DNA of 34,160 nucleotides from DASSUC01 sp035649895. Lineage in GTDB: Bacteria > Actinomycetota > Actinomycetes > Mycobacteriales > Micromonosporaceae. Every line of letters starts with the position of its first letter. Position 1 is the first letter of the stretch. The DNA is taken from assembly GCA_035649895.1 (NCBI GenBank), contig DASRIS010000012.1, positions 1 through 34,160 on the forward strand, read 5' to 3'. Shown one piece after another: positions 1-7,855 of this stretch. Made by a program: the position numbers and the translations under genes. A model generated the notes under the pieces. It ran no database searches and was not told where the DNA came from. It was given only the letters and a program-made list of their open reading frames with translations.

Positions 1-1
1 G

Positions 2-205
2 GAGGCCGCCCAGGCGGCTCAGGCAGCGCGGGCAGCCGAGACAGCTCAGACGGCGCGGGCAGCCGAGACGGCTCAAGCGGCGCGGGCAGCCGAGACGGCT
101 CAGGCGGCGCAGCCGGAGCGGGAGCCGGCCGGGAGCGCAGGACCCGGCGAGACGCCCGACACACCGGCCGATCCGGGCCAACCGGGGGATACTGCTACCG
201 GATAG
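2..205 (+). CDS. glmU: C-terminal tail of probable GlmU (partial, 5' end outside window)
   Basis: Only the last 67 codons are present, ending at TAG 203-205. The peptide is an Ala/Gln/Glu/Arg-rich, low-complexity tail that becomes Pro/Gly/Asp-rich near the end, with no recognisable domain. The identification rests on context: in actinobacteria the gene directly upstream of prs is usually glmU (bifunctional N-acetylglucosamine-1-phosphate uridyltransferase/acetyltransferase, UDP-GlcNAc synthesis), and actinobacterial GlmU proteins often carry a disordered C-terminal extension. The reading frame is set by the three in-frame 27-bp repeats and the clean stop 63 bp before prs. It could be the tail of another protein, since no catalytic residue is visible. 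Confidence 0.5.
   Translation, partial: EAAQAAQAARAAETAQTARAAETAQAARAAETAQAAQPEREPAGSAGPGETPDTPADPGQPGDTATG
26..106 (+). repeat. Three tandem 27-bp coding repeats in the GlmU tail
   Basis: Units at 26-52, 53-79 and 80-106 differ at only a few positions and encode the nonapeptide A-R-A-A-E-T-A-Q-(T/A). The unit is a multiple of three, so copy number can change without breaking the frame. The repeat resembles an alanine-rich helix or disordered linker. Confidence 0.85.
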
Positions 206-268
206 CGCGATGGCAGCCGACCCGCGGGGTTGGAGCAGGGGAACCGACGCACGGGGAGCAGCGAACCG

Positions 269-1249
269 ATGGGCAGCATCGTCGCGGAGAACCGCAAGAC
301 CTTGATGCTCTTCTCCGGCCGGGCGTACCCCGAGCTGACCGACGAGATCGGTCAGGTGCTCGGGGTGGCGCCGACGCCGGCGGACGCGTACGAGTTCGCC
401 TCGGGCGAGATCTTCGTGCGGTTCCGGGAGTCCGTCCGCGGCTGCGACGCGTTCGTCGTGCAGTCCATGGCCACACCCGTGAACAAGTGGGTGATGGAGA
501 CACTGATCATGGTGGACGCGCTGAAGCGCGGCTCGGCGAAGCGGATCACCGTGGTGCTGCCCTTCTACCCGTACGCCCGCCAGGACAAGAAGCACCGCGG
601 GCGCGAGCCGATCTCCGCCCGACTGGTGGCCGACCTGCTCAAGACCGCGGGCGCCGACCGGATCCTCACCGTCGACCTGCACACCGCGCAGATCCAGGGC
701 TTCTTCGACGGGCCAGTGGACCATCTCTTCGCCATGGACACGCTCGCCTCCTATGTGGAGGCCAGGTATGCGGACCGGCCGGTGACCGTGGTCGCGCCGG
801 ACTCGGGCCGGGTCCGGGTGGCCGAGCGGTGGACCGACCGGCTGGGCGGCTGCCCGCTGGCCTTCATCCACAAGACGCGCGACCCGCTCCGCCCCAACCA
901 GGTGATCACCAACCGGGTCGTGGGCGATGTCGACGGCCGGGTCTGCCTGATCGTCGACGACATGATCGACACAGCCGGTACGGTGTGCCGGGCCGCGGAC
1001 ATCCTCGCCGATGGCGGAGCAGCCGACGTGCTGGTCGCCTCGACGCACGCAGTGCTCTCCGACCCGGCCATCGAGCGGCTGAAGAACAGCCGGATCAGCG
1101 AGGTGGTGGTCACGAACACGCTGCCGCTGCCGACGGACAAGCAGCTAGACAAGATCACGGTACTGTCGATCGCCCCGATGGTCGCGCGCGCCATCCGGGA
1201 GGTGTTCGACGACGGCTCGGTGACCACACTGTTCGGCGGGCTGAGCTAG
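269..1249 (+). CDS. prs: Ribose-phosphate pyrophosphokinase (PRPP synthetase)
   Basis: Makes phosphoribosyl pyrophosphate from ribose 5-phosphate and ATP in the cytoplasm, feeding purine, pyrimidine, His, Trp and NAD synthesis. The 326-residue product has the family's usual length. Visible motifs are the N-terminal LMLFSGRAYPEL segment, the flexible-loop region YARQDKKHRGREPISA, the divalent-cation segment DLHTAQIQGFF and the PRPP-binding loop VDDMIDTAGT. The ATG at 269 is chosen because GGGGAG (253-258) lies 10 nt upstream and the protein then begins MGSIVAENRK, as in related actinobacterial enzymes; an in-frame TTG at 230 would add 13 atypical residues. It follows glmU by 63 bp and is closed by a hairpin at 1284. 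Confidence 0.97.
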   Translation: MGSIVAENRKTLMLFSGRAYPELTDEIGQVLGVAPTPADAYEFASGEIFVRFRESVRGCDAFVVQSMATPVNKWVMETLIMVDALKRGSAKRITVVLPFYPYARQDKKHRGREPISARLVADLLKTAGADRILTVDLHTAQIQGFFDGPVDHLFAMDTLASYVEARYADRPVTVVAPDSGRVRVAERWTDRLGGCPLAFIHKTRDPLRPNQVITNRVVGDVDGRVCLIVDDMIDTAGTVCRAADILADGGAADVLVASTHAVLSDPAIERLKNSRISEVVVTNTLPLPTDKQLDKITVLSIAPMVARAIREVFDDGSVTTLFGGLS

Positions 1250-1283
1250 GCGTTCCGCCCGCCGGCGCGGCCCAGGCCCGGGG

Positions 1284-1319
1284 CGCCCAGGCGCGGACCC
1301 AGCGCGGCTCGCCTGGGCG
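1284..1319 (+). terminator. Hairpin terminator after prs
   Basis: Perfect 10-bp inverted repeat CGCCCAGGCG (1284-1293) / CGCCTGGGCG (1310-1319) with a 16-nt loop, 35 bp after the prs stop. There is no T-tract, as is common for actinobacterial terminators. Confidence 0.65.
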
Positions 1320-1326
1320 GCTCGGG

Positions 1327-1332
1327 TAAACT
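1327..1332 (+). promoter_or_regulatory. Possible -10 box for rplY
   Basis: TAAACT fits the actinobacterial TANNNT -10 pattern just past the prs hairpin. No convincing -35 is seen 16-18 bp upstream. If used, it gives a roughly 150-nt 5' leader before rplY; I recognise no riboswitch in that leader. Confidence 0.3.
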
Positions 1333-1489
1333 AGATCGGTTGCCACGGCGAGGGTGCCTTGCGGGTTGGCGTACGGCCACCGCATGGGCACCGTGATCGA
1401 CGCGGTGCTCCGGGCCACCCGCCCCGCGCGCCCCTTGCCCGGCACCGCAGCCCATGCCGAGCCCAGCAGCAGACCGCAGGAGTACCCCC

Positions 1490-2149
1490 GTGTCCGAGGT
1501 AAAGATCAGCGCCGAGGCTCGTACCGAGTTCGGCAAGGGTGGGGCCCGTCGTACCCGTCGGGCCGGCAAGGTGCCCGCCGTGCTGTACGGGCACGGTGAG
1601 AAGCCCAAGCACATCTCGCTACCCGCCCGCGAGTTCGCCGCAGCCATCCGCCATGGCGGGATGACCCAGGTCTTCAACATCGCACTCGCTGACGGCACTA
1701 CCACGCTCGCCCTGCCAAAGGCGATCCAGCGCGACCCGCTCAAGGACATCATCGAGCACGTCGACCTGATCATCGTACGGCGCGGCGAGAAGGTCACCGT
1801 CGAGGTGCCGGTGCACCTGACCGGCGAGGCCACCCGCGACACGCTCGTGCGTATCGAGCACGACCGGCTCGCGATCACCGCCGAGGCCATGCACCTGCCC
1901 GAGCACCTCGAGGTCTCCATCGAAGGCCTGCCCGCGGGCGCCCGGGTGACCGCCGCGGAGGTGACCCTGCCGGACGGTGCCCAGCTGGCCGCCGACCCGG
2001 AGCTGGTGGTCGCCTTTATCACCGCCGCCCCGACCGCGGAGGAGCTGGAGGGGGAGACCGCCGAGGCAGCCGAGGCGGAGGAGCCCACCGCCGAGGAGGG
2101 CGCCGAGGCCGAGGCCGAGGCTGCGGCGGCGCCCGCGGAAGCCAGCTAG
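1490..2149 (+). CDS. rplY: 50S ribosomal protein L25, general stress (Ctc) type
   Basis: Binds 5S rRNA in the large subunit; the long form is the TL5/Ctc type. From GTG 1490 the product is 219 residues: an N-terminal L25 beta-barrel (about 1-95, with R-T-E-F-G-K-G-G-A-R-R and the K-V-P-A-V-L-Y-G motif), the C-terminal TL5 domain (about 100-185), and an acidic Glu/Ala tail typical of actinobacterial members. GTG 1490 is preferred because AGGAG (1478-1482) sits 7 nt upstream and the protein then starts MSEVKISAEA; an in-frame ATG at 1454 has no such site. A strong terminator at 2223 separates it from pth. Confidence 0.95.
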   Translation: MSEVKISAEARTEFGKGGARRTRRAGKVPAVLYGHGEKPKHISLPAREFAAAIRHGGMTQVFNIALADGTTTLALPKAIQRDPLKDIIEHVDLIIVRRGEKVTVEVPVHLTGEATRDTLVRIEHDRLAITAEAMHLPEHLEVSIEGLPAGARVTAAEVTLPDGAQLAADPELVVAFITAAPTAEELEGETAEAAEAEEPTAEEGAEAEAEAAAAPAEAS

Positions 2150-2222
2150 CGTGGCGGGTGCCGGGATCGAGGCCGGGGTGCCGGCCGAGGCCGGACTGAT
2201 AGGCCGCGGCCAGACCGAGAGA

Positions 2223-2255
2223 CCGAGGGCAGACCGGGACGCGGTCTGCCCTCGG
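2223..2255 (+). terminator. Strong hairpin terminator after rplY
   Basis: Perfect 14-bp stem CCGAGGGCAGACCG (2223-2236) / CGGTCTGCCCTCGG (2242-2255) with a 5-nt loop GGACG. It is the strongest simple hairpin in the first 3 kb and sits between rplY and pth. Confidence 0.85.
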
Positions 2256-2298
2256 CCGCGCCAGAGCCGTACCAGCAGGGTTTGCACCAGGGGGGCCG

Positions 2299-2880
2299 AT
2301 GGAGGCGCCGTGGCTTGTGGCCGGGCTCGGTAACCCGGGTCCGGTCTACGCGCGCAACCGGCATAACGTCGGCTTCCGGGTGGTCGACCTGCTCTCCGAG
2401 CGCATCGGGGTCCGCTTCGGCCGGCACCGGCGCGCGGTGGCCGAGGCCGCGGAGGGGCACCTGGAGTACGGCGGCCCGAAGCTGGTCCTCGTCAAGCCGC
2501 TGACCTTCATGAACCTCTCCGGCGGGGCGGTCGCCGGCCTCATGCACTTCTACCGGGTGCCGGTCGAGCGGGTGGTCGCGGTCCACGACGAGCTGGACAT
2601 ACCGTTCGGTCAGCTCCGGCTGAAGTGCGGTGGCGGCGAGGGCGGCCACAACGGGCTGCGGTCAATGACCAGGGCACTGGGGTCGAAAGACTTTCTCCGG
2701 GTCCGCTTCGGGATCGGCCGCCCACCCGGCCGGCAGGACCCGGCGGACTTCGTACTCTCGGACTTCTCCGCCGCCGAGCGCAAGGAGCTTGACCTCCTTG
2801 TCGATCGGGCCGCCGACGCGGTCCAGGCGGTTGTCACCCGGGGCCTTGAGTGGGCACAGAATGTGTACCACTCCGCCTGA
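2299..2880 (+). CDS. pth: Peptidyl-tRNA hydrolase
   Basis: Releases tRNA from peptidyl-tRNA that has dropped off ribosomes. The 193-residue length is normal. Motifs: GLGNPGPVYARNRHNVGF near the N-terminus, with the family's Asn (N12) and catalytic His (H22); LTFMNLSGGAV; VHDELD carrying the conserved Asp; and GGGEGGHNGLRS. The ATG at 2299 follows AGGGGG (2289-2294). Pairing with rplY is common in bacteria, although here the rplY terminator lies between the two genes. Confidence 0.97.
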   Translation: MEAPWLVAGLGNPGPVYARNRHNVGFRVVDLLSERIGVRFGRHRRAVAEAAEGHLEYGGPKLVLVKPLTFMNLSGGAVAGLMHFYRVPVERVVAVHDELDIPFGQLRLKCGGGEGGHNGLRSMTRALGSKDFLRVRFGIGRPPGRQDPADFVLSDFSAAERKELDLLVDRAADAVQAVVTRGLEWAQNVYHSA

Positions 2881-3064
2881 TCTTCATGGCGGCGAGCCGA
2901 CTGCCTATCATCCGGGTGAATGATTGTCTTCTAAGCGATGACCGTGCAAAGGTGATGCGGTTGTGATGGACTAAAAGCCCGAAGTGACGGGTATGTGATC
3001 GCGTCCGGACGGCGGGCACGCGTCTGAGGCGGGCCTACGTGGGGGCTCTGGACGAGGGGGACAG

Positions 3065-4744
3065 GTGGGGGACAAACACGTCAACGACCGCGAGGAGGCG
3101 GTACCGGCGGGCCCGGCGCCGCAGGCCGAGCCTTCGCGCTACCGGGGCTCGGTGAACCGTTACACCCTGGCCAACTACGCCGTGTCGACCGGCTACACCG
3201 TGTCCAACGAGGACACGGTGGTCTTCGAGACGGACACCGACACGATTGTCCTGGACGCGGTGACCGAGCGCCTGGAACGCACCACCGGCCCGCTCGCTCG
3301 GGCCAAGGCCGCCGGCCGCAAGCCCACCGCCACCGACCGGCCCCGTCGCAACCGGTGGGAGTGGGACATCCAGTACACGCTGCGGTTGATGCTCCTTGAC
3401 GCGCTGGTCACGCTCGGCGCCGGCGCGGTGGCGTTCTTCGCGCGGTTCGGCCAGAACGTCACCCCGTTCAACCGCAACTACCTGATGCTGACCGCACTGC
3501 TGCCGCTGGCGTTCGTCGCCTCCCTCGGGGTCACCCGGGCCTATGAGCGGCGGTTCCTGTTCGTGGGCACGGACGAGTACCAGCGGGTCATCCGCGCCGG
3601 GATCGGGCTGACCGCGACGAGCGCGCTGGTCGCGTACGCCTTCGAGATCCGCCTGGCCCGGGGCTACATGGTGATCGCCCTGCCGCTGGCGACCTTCGCC
3701 TGTCTCGCGGCCCGGTTCGTGCAGCGCCGCCGCCTGCACCGGCGATGGGGCCAAGGCGCCTGCCTGAAGCGGGTCATCGTGGTCGGTCACGAGCTCGCCG
3801 TCCTGCACATCACCCGCCAGCTGCGCCGGGAGAGGTACCACGGGCTCAAGGTGGTCGGCGCCTGCCTGCCACCCGGGCACGACGGCGAGGTCAAGATCCC
3901 GGTGTACGGCTCGTTCGACGACGTCGCGGACGCCGTCGCCGCGGCGAACGCGCACGCGGTCATCGTGCTCTCCTGCCCGGAGCTGGACGGGCACGCCCTG
4001 CGCCGGATGGCGTGGCAGCTGGAGCGGGACGACATCGACCTGATCGTGGCCAGCTCGCTGGTTGACGTCGCCGGTGACCGGACCACCATCCGCCCGGTCG
4101 ACGGGCTGCCCATGCTGCACGTCGACCACCCCCGCCTCACCGGCGGCCCCCGCGTGGTCAAGGAGATCTTCGACCGGGCCGGCGCAATCCTGCTCATCGC
4201 TGTGCTGTCCCCGGTGCTGCTGGCCATCGCCCTGCTCATCAAGCAGGGCTCACCCGGCCCGGTGCTGTTCCGGCAGGTACGGGTCGGCCGCGGTGGGCGG
4301 GACTTCGTCATCTACAAGTTCCGCACGATGTACCTGGACGCCGAGGCGCGCCTGGCCGAGCTGCGGCACCTCAACGAGTACGACGGCGTGCTGTTCAAGA
4401 TGCGTAACGACCCCCGGGTGACCCCGATCGGCCGCTGGCTGCGCCGGTACTCGCTGGATGAGCTGCCCCAGCTGTTCAACGTCGTGCTCGGCAGCATGTC
4501 GCTGGTCGGTCCCCGCCCGCCGCTGCCGGAGGAGGTGGCGGCCTACCCCGACGACGCCCGCCGGCGGCTGGCCGTCAAGCCGGGGATGACCGGGCTGTGG
4601 CAGGTTTCCGGCCGCTCCGACCTGCCGTGGGAGGAGGCGGTCCGCCTCGACCTGCGGTATGTCGAGAACTGGTCGCTCTCGCTGGATCTGGTGATCATGC
4701 TGCGTACGATGACCGCGGTCTCGCGTGGAGCCGGAGCATATTGA
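3065..4744 (+). CDS. Polyprenyl-phosphate glycosyl-1-phosphate transferase (WcaJ/CpsE type)
   Basis: Predicted to start exopolysaccharide repeat-unit assembly by moving a sugar-1-phosphate from a UDP-sugar to undecaprenyl phosphate at the membrane. The 559-residue protein has a polar cytoplasmic N-terminus (about 1-105), four hydrophobic helices (about 105-220), a CoA-binding-like Rossmann domain starting at KRVIVVGHELAV (about 235-345), a fifth hydrophobic helix, and the bacterial sugar-transferase domain with KFRTMYLDAEARL, RRYSLDELPQLFNVVLGSMS, LVGPRPPLPEE and KPGMTGLWQVSGRS. GTG 3065 is preceded by GAGGGGG. No other polysaccharide genes are nearby, so the sugar donor is unknown. The 184 bp upstream, after pth, hold scattered GTGAT words but no site I can assign. 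Confidence 0.92.
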   Translation: MGDKHVNDREEAVPAGPAPQAEPSRYRGSVNRYTLANYAVSTGYTVSNEDTVVFETDTDTIVLDAVTERLERTTGPLARAKAAGRKPTATDRPRRNRWEWDIQYTLRLMLLDALVTLGAGAVAFFARFGQNVTPFNRNYLMLTALLPLAFVASLGVTRAYERRFLFVGTDEYQRVIRAGIGLTATSALVAYAFEIRLARGYMVIALPLATFACLAARFVQRRRLHRRWGQGACLKRVIVVGHELAVLHITRQLRRERYHGLKVVGACLPPGHDGEVKIPVYGSFDDVADAVAAANAHAVIVLSCPELDGHALRRMAWQLERDDIDLIVASSLVDVAGDRTTIRPVDGLPMLHVDHPRLTGGPRVVKEIFDRAGAILLIAVLSPVLLAIALLIKQGSPGPVLFRQVRVGRGGRDFVIYKFRTMYLDAEARLAELRHLNEYDGVLFKMRNDPRVTPIGRWLRRYSLDELPQLFNVVLGSMSLVGPRPPLPEEVAAYPDDARRRLAVKPGMTGLWQVSGRSDLPWEEAVRLDLRYVENWSLSLDLVIMLRTMTAVSRGAGAY

Positions 4745-4755
4745 CGAGTACGGTT

Positions 4756-4788
4756 GCACGGGGTCGGCCCGCCCGGTCGGCCCCGTGC
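4756..4788 (+). terminator. Long hairpin terminator after the glycosyltransferase
   Basis: GCACGGGG (4756-4763) pairs with CCCCGTGC (4781-4788), and the inner bases extend the stem to about 14 pairs including two G-U pairs. It lies 12 bp after the stop codon. Confidence 0.7.
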
Positions 4789-4836
4789 CCACGTCCACCT
4801 CGATGTGGTGCGCTGCCATGCCCACGGCCGTGGCGC

Positions 4837-4865
4837 CTGACCTCGGCGGACCGGGTGCGCATAAC
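4837..4865 (+). promoter_or_regulatory. Candidate promoter for cysDN
   Basis: CTGACC (4837-4842), a 17-nt spacer, then CATAAC (4860-4865); CAGAAT at 4865-4870 is an alternative -10. The match is weak, but the position between a terminator and cysD fits. No SAM riboswitch or other known sulfur-responsive RNA is visible. Confidence 0.3.
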
Positions 4866-4912
4866 AGAATGACCGCCCCTGACCCGCCACCGCTGGAGAG
4901 CTGGAGAGACGC

Positions 4913-5821
4913 ATGACCACCTTCGACTACCGGGTTACCCACTTGGATGTGCTGGAGGCGGAGTCGGTCTTCGTGTTCCGTGAGGTGGCGGCGGAGTTCC
5001 AGCGGCCGGTGCTGCTGTTCTCCGGCGGCAAGGACTCGGTGGTGATGTTGTGGCTGGCGCGGAAGGCGTTCTGGCCCGGCCGGGTGCCGTTCGGGGTGAT
5101 GCACGTCGACACCGGGCACAACTTCCCCGAGGTGCTGGCCTTCCGGGACCGGGTGGTGGGGCAGCTGGGCCTGCCGCTGGTGGTGGCGAGCGTGCCGGAG
5201 GCGATCGAGTCGGGGCTGGTGGTGGTGCCCGAGGGAGCCTCCCGCAACCGGGCGCAGACGCCGGTGCTGCTCGCGGCGGTGGAGAAGTACCGCTTCGACG
5301 CGCTGTTCGGCGGTGCTCGTCGGGACGAGGAGAAGGCTCGGGCCAAGGAGCGGGTGTTCTCGTTCCGGGACGAGTTCGGCCAGTGGGACCCGAAGAACCA
5401 GCGGCCGGAGCTGTGGTCGCTGTACAACGCCCGGGTAGCAACGGGCGAGTCGATCCGGGTGTTCCCCTTGTCCAACTGGACCGAGCTGGACGTGTGGCGC
5501 TACATCGCGCGGGAGGGCATCGAGCTGCCGGACATCTACTTCGCCCATGAGCGGGAGGTGGTCGAGCGGGACGGGATGCTCTACGGGGTGAACGAGTTCC
5601 TGCCGGCCCGGCCCGGCGAGACCGTGTTCACCGAGCAGGTGCGCTACCGCACGGTGGGGGACGCGTCGTGCACTGCGGCGGTGCGCTCGGACGCGGACAC
5701 GGTGGAGAAGGTGATCGCGGAGGTGGCCGCCACGCGGATCACCGAGCGAGGGGCCACCCGAGGTGACGACCGGGTCTCCGAGGCGGCGATGGAGGACCGC
5801 AAGCGCGAGGGCTACTTCTAG
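4913..5821 (+). CDS. cysD: Sulfate adenylyltransferase subunit 2 (CysD)
   Basis: Adenylates sulfate with ATP to give APS, the first step of assimilatory sulfate reduction, in complex with the GTPase CysN. The 302-residue protein shows the PP-loop LLFSGGKDSVVML (about residues 33-45), the HVDTGHNFPEV segment, the FGGARRDEEKARAKER motif and the usual C-terminal MEDRKREGYF. ATG 4913 has GGAGAG just upstream. cysN follows after 47 bp, so the two are surely co-transcribed. No cysC, cysH or sulfate transporter lies in the window, so the rest of the pathway must be elsewhere. Confidence 0.97.
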   Translation: MTTFDYRVTHLDVLEAESVFVFREVAAEFQRPVLLFSGGKDSVVMLWLARKAFWPGRVPFGVMHVDTGHNFPEVLAFRDRVVGQLGLPLVVASVPEAIESGLVVVPEGASRNRAQTPVLLAAVEKYRFDALFGGARRDEEKARAKERVFSFRDEFGQWDPKNQRPELWSLYNARVATGESIRVFPLSNWTELDVWRYIAREGIELPDIYFAHEREVVERDGMLYGVNEFLPARPGETVFTEQVRYRTVGDASCTAAVRSDADTVEKVIAEVAATRITERGATRGDDRVSEAAMEDRKREGYF

Positions 5822-5849
5822 GGCGGGCTACTTCTACTCCTACTTCTAC
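5809..5849 (+). repeat. Short direct repeats spanning the cysD stop
   Basis: GGGCTACTTCTA occurs at 5809-5820, covering the Gly-Tyr-Phe end of CysD, and again at 5825-5836. TACTTCTAC occurs at 5829-5837 and 5841-5849. This looks like slippage duplication of the gene's 3' end; the first copy keeps the stop codon. Confidence 0.75.
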
Positions 5850-5868
5850 GGAGAGGTTCTGCAGGCGC

Positions 5869-7119
5869 ATGGAGCTGCTGCGGTTCGCCACGGCGGGCAG
5901 TGTGGACGATGGCAAGTCGACGTTGATCGGCCGGTTGCTGCATGACACGAAGACGATCTTCGAGGACCAGTGGGAGGCGGTGCAGGCGGCCTCGGCCGCG
6001 CGGGGGGACGAGTACACCGACCTGGCGCTGCTCACCGACGGGCTGCGGGCCGAGCGGGAGCAGGGGATCACCATCGACGTGGCGTACCGCTACTTCGCCA
6101 CCCCGCGGCGCAGCTTCATCATCGCCGATACTCCCGGCCATATTCAGTACACCCGCAACATGGTCACCGGTGCGTCAACCGCTGACCTGGCGTTGATCCT
6201 TGTTGATGCGCGTAAGGGGATGCTGGAGCAGTCGCGGCGGCATGCGTTCCTGTGCTCGCTGCTGCGGGTGCCGCACCTGGTGCTGTGCGTGAACAAGATG
6301 GACCTGGTCGGTTATGACGAGGCGGTGTTCGAGCGGATCGCGGCTGAGTTCACCGGGTTCGCCGCGAAGCTGGACGCCCCGGACCTGACCGTCATCCCGG
6401 TCAGCGCCCTGCATGGCGACAACATCGCCACCCCGTCGGCCAACATGCCCTGGTACCACGGCCCGACGCTGCTGCACCACCTGGAGCACGTGCACATCGG
6501 CTCCGACCGCAACCTGGTGGATGTGCGGTTCCCGGTGCAGTACGTGATCCGGCCGCAGTCGTCCACCCACCGCGACTACCGCGGGTACGCCGGCCAGGTC
6601 GCCTCGGGGGTGCTCAAGCCGGGGGATGAGGTGGTGGTGCTGCCCTCGGGGTTCACCTCCACGATCACCACGATCGAGACCGCGGACGGGTCGTTGGACG
6701 AAGCGTTCCCGCCCTTGTCGGTGATCATCCGCCTCGCCGACGACATCGACATCTCGCGGGGGGATATGATCGCCCGTCCGCATAACGCGCCCACGCCGAT
6801 GCAGGACGTAGATGCGTTGGTGTGCTGGATGGACGAGACCCGGCCGTTGGCCGTAGGAAACCGCTATACGGTCAAGCACACCACCCGTACCGCCCGCACG
6901 ATCGTGCGCGGGGTGCAGTACCGGCTCGACATCAACACCCTGCACCGGGACCACAGCGCCACCGGCCTGACCCTCAACGAGATCGGCCGGGTCACGCTGC
7001 GCACCACCCAGCCTCTGCTCGCCGACCCGTACCACCGCAACCGCACCACCGGGTCGTTCATCCTCATCGACGAGGCCACCAACCGCACCGTCGGAGCCGC
7101 CATCATCACCACCACCTAG
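5869..7119 (+). CDS. cysN: Sulfate adenylyltransferase subunit 1, GTPase (CysN)
   Basis: Couples GTP hydrolysis to APS synthesis by CysD. The 416-residue product carries an EF-Tu-like GTPase domain: G1 GSVDDGKST (residues 10-18), G2 in EQGITIDVAYRYF, G3 DTPGHIQYTRNM, G4 NKMD and a G5-like SAL. Beta-barrel domains 2 and 3 follow (from about residue 220). There is no fused CysC (APS kinase) domain, unlike many actinobacterial CysNC proteins. ATG 5869 starts the typical MELLRFATAGSVDDGKST. The gene ends at 7119 and a hairpin follows at 7132. Confidence 0.96.
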   Translation: MELLRFATAGSVDDGKSTLIGRLLHDTKTIFEDQWEAVQAASAARGDEYTDLALLTDGLRAEREQGITIDVAYRYFATPRRSFIIADTPGHIQYTRNMVTGASTADLALILVDARKGMLEQSRRHAFLCSLLRVPHLVLCVNKMDLVGYDEAVFERIAAEFTGFAAKLDAPDLTVIPVSALHGDNIATPSANMPWYHGPTLLHHLEHVHIGSDRNLVDVRFPVQYVIRPQSSTHRDYRGYAGQVASGVLKPGDEVVVLPSGFTSTITTIETADGSLDEAFPPLSVIIRLADDIDISRGDMIARPHNAPTPMQDVDALVCWMDETRPLAVGNRYTVKHTTRTARTIVRGVQYRLDINTLHRDHSATGLTLNEIGRVTLRTTQPLLADPYHRNRTTGSFILIDEATNRTVGAAIITTT

Positions 7120-7131
7120 GCCGGTGGAGAA

Positions 7132-7166
7132 GCGAGCCTGCGACAGGCGCTGACCAGCAGGCTCGC
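7132..7166 (+). terminator. Hairpin terminator after cysN
   Basis: Perfect 10-bp stem GCGAGCCTGC (7132-7141) / GCAGGCTCGC (7157-7166) with a 15-nt loop, 12 bp past the cysN stop. Confidence 0.7.
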
Positions 7167-7341
7167 GCGGCGTTGGCGGGATGGGCGGACAGGCTGGGGA
7201 GCAGGTGGCGCCGGCCGAGCGCGGGCATGGCTCGGGCTGGCCCCGGTGGCACTCGATCCAGGTCTGCGCCGGTACGGTGCGCACTCAGCCCCGGCCCGCA
7301 GCGGCCCAGCTCCGCGGTCGGGGCGGACCTGAGGTGCCAGG

Positions 7342-7388
7342 TGCGACTACGACGCTGCGACTACGTCCCACGTTTGCGCAGGTAGGCT
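7342..7388 (+). promoter_or_regulatory. Direct repeats and possible promoter before the first toxin-antitoxin module
   Basis: TGCGACTACG occurs at 7342-7351 and again at 7356-7365 (14-bp period), followed by a -10-like TAGGCT (7383-7388). Direct repeats are typical operators for ribbon-helix-helix antitoxins, so autoregulation is plausible. Nothing else recognisable lies between the cysN terminator and here. Confidence 0.35.
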
Positions 7389-7409
7389 CTAGTGAGGCAC
7401 ACTGGTTGT

Positions 7410-7832
7410 ATGACACCTGTACGACAGGGTTCTGGTGCCCAGAGCGATCGGCGTACACCAACCGCGCGGAAGGCGGGTGGCCGGAAAACGACGACGACGT
7501 CTAGGACTGCGGAGCGGGGGCGCCAAGCGTCGAAGGCTGCGCCGGTCAGGAAGCAGGCAGGTGCGCACGCCGGAAGGACCTCGCAGGTAGCGCAGGTTCG
7601 CCTTCAGGCCGACGAGATGGCGGCGCTACAAGATGTCATGCGTCAGCTGCGGCTACCTTCGACGTCGGAAGCGTTACGCGAGGGCCTTCGCCTGCTCGTC
7701 CGAGAGGCTAGCGAGCTTGCCGCTGCCGGGGAGATTAGACGGTTCTACGGTGACGCTCCGGCGCCCACACCGGAGGGCGTCGTCAGGGCGACGGAGAAGG
7801 ACCTAGCGGCTGCGGATGCGATGCAGTGGTAG
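7410..7832 (+). CDS. Ribbon-helix-helix antitoxin with a long basic N-terminal tail
   Basis: The 140-residue product has a C-terminal part (about 60-110, from QVAQVRLQADEM to LREGLRLLVREA) that looks like a ribbon-helix-helix DNA-binding fold, followed by an acidic toxin-neutralising-like end. Residues 1-58 are a low-complexity tail rich in Arg, Lys, Thr and Ala, unusual for such antitoxins. I see no in-frame ATG or GTG near the fold that would remove the tail, and ATG 7410 lacks a clear ribosome site; GTG 7392 is an alternative. It is followed by a MazF-like toxin, which decides the role. Family assignment is from pattern only. Confidence 0.7.
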   Translation: MTPVRQGSGAQSDRRTPTARKAGGRKTTTTSRTAERGRQASKAAPVRKQAGAHAGRTSQVAQVRLQADEMAALQDVMRQLRLPSTSEALREGLRLLVREASELAAAGEIRRFYGDAPAPTPEGVVRATEKDLAAADAMQW

Positions 7833-7855
7833 CAAGTGCCGGCGGCGCGACGCCG

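Noticed and set aside
26..106. Tandem 27-bp repeats as a CRISPR array
   Set aside because: The units are contiguous without spacers and are coding and in frame.
1354..1599. Upstream open frame overlapping the rplY start
   Set aside because: Out of frame with rplY, no ribosome site, and an Arg/Pro-rich product; likely chance.
2952..3000. GTGAT words before the glycosyltransferase as CRP-type sites
   Set aside because: No complete TGTGA-N6-TCACA palindrome; only scattered half-words.
4789..4912. Riboswitch in the cysD leader
   Set aside because: No SAM or other known riboswitch core was recognised; only a small CACGGCCGTG palindrome and a weak promoter.
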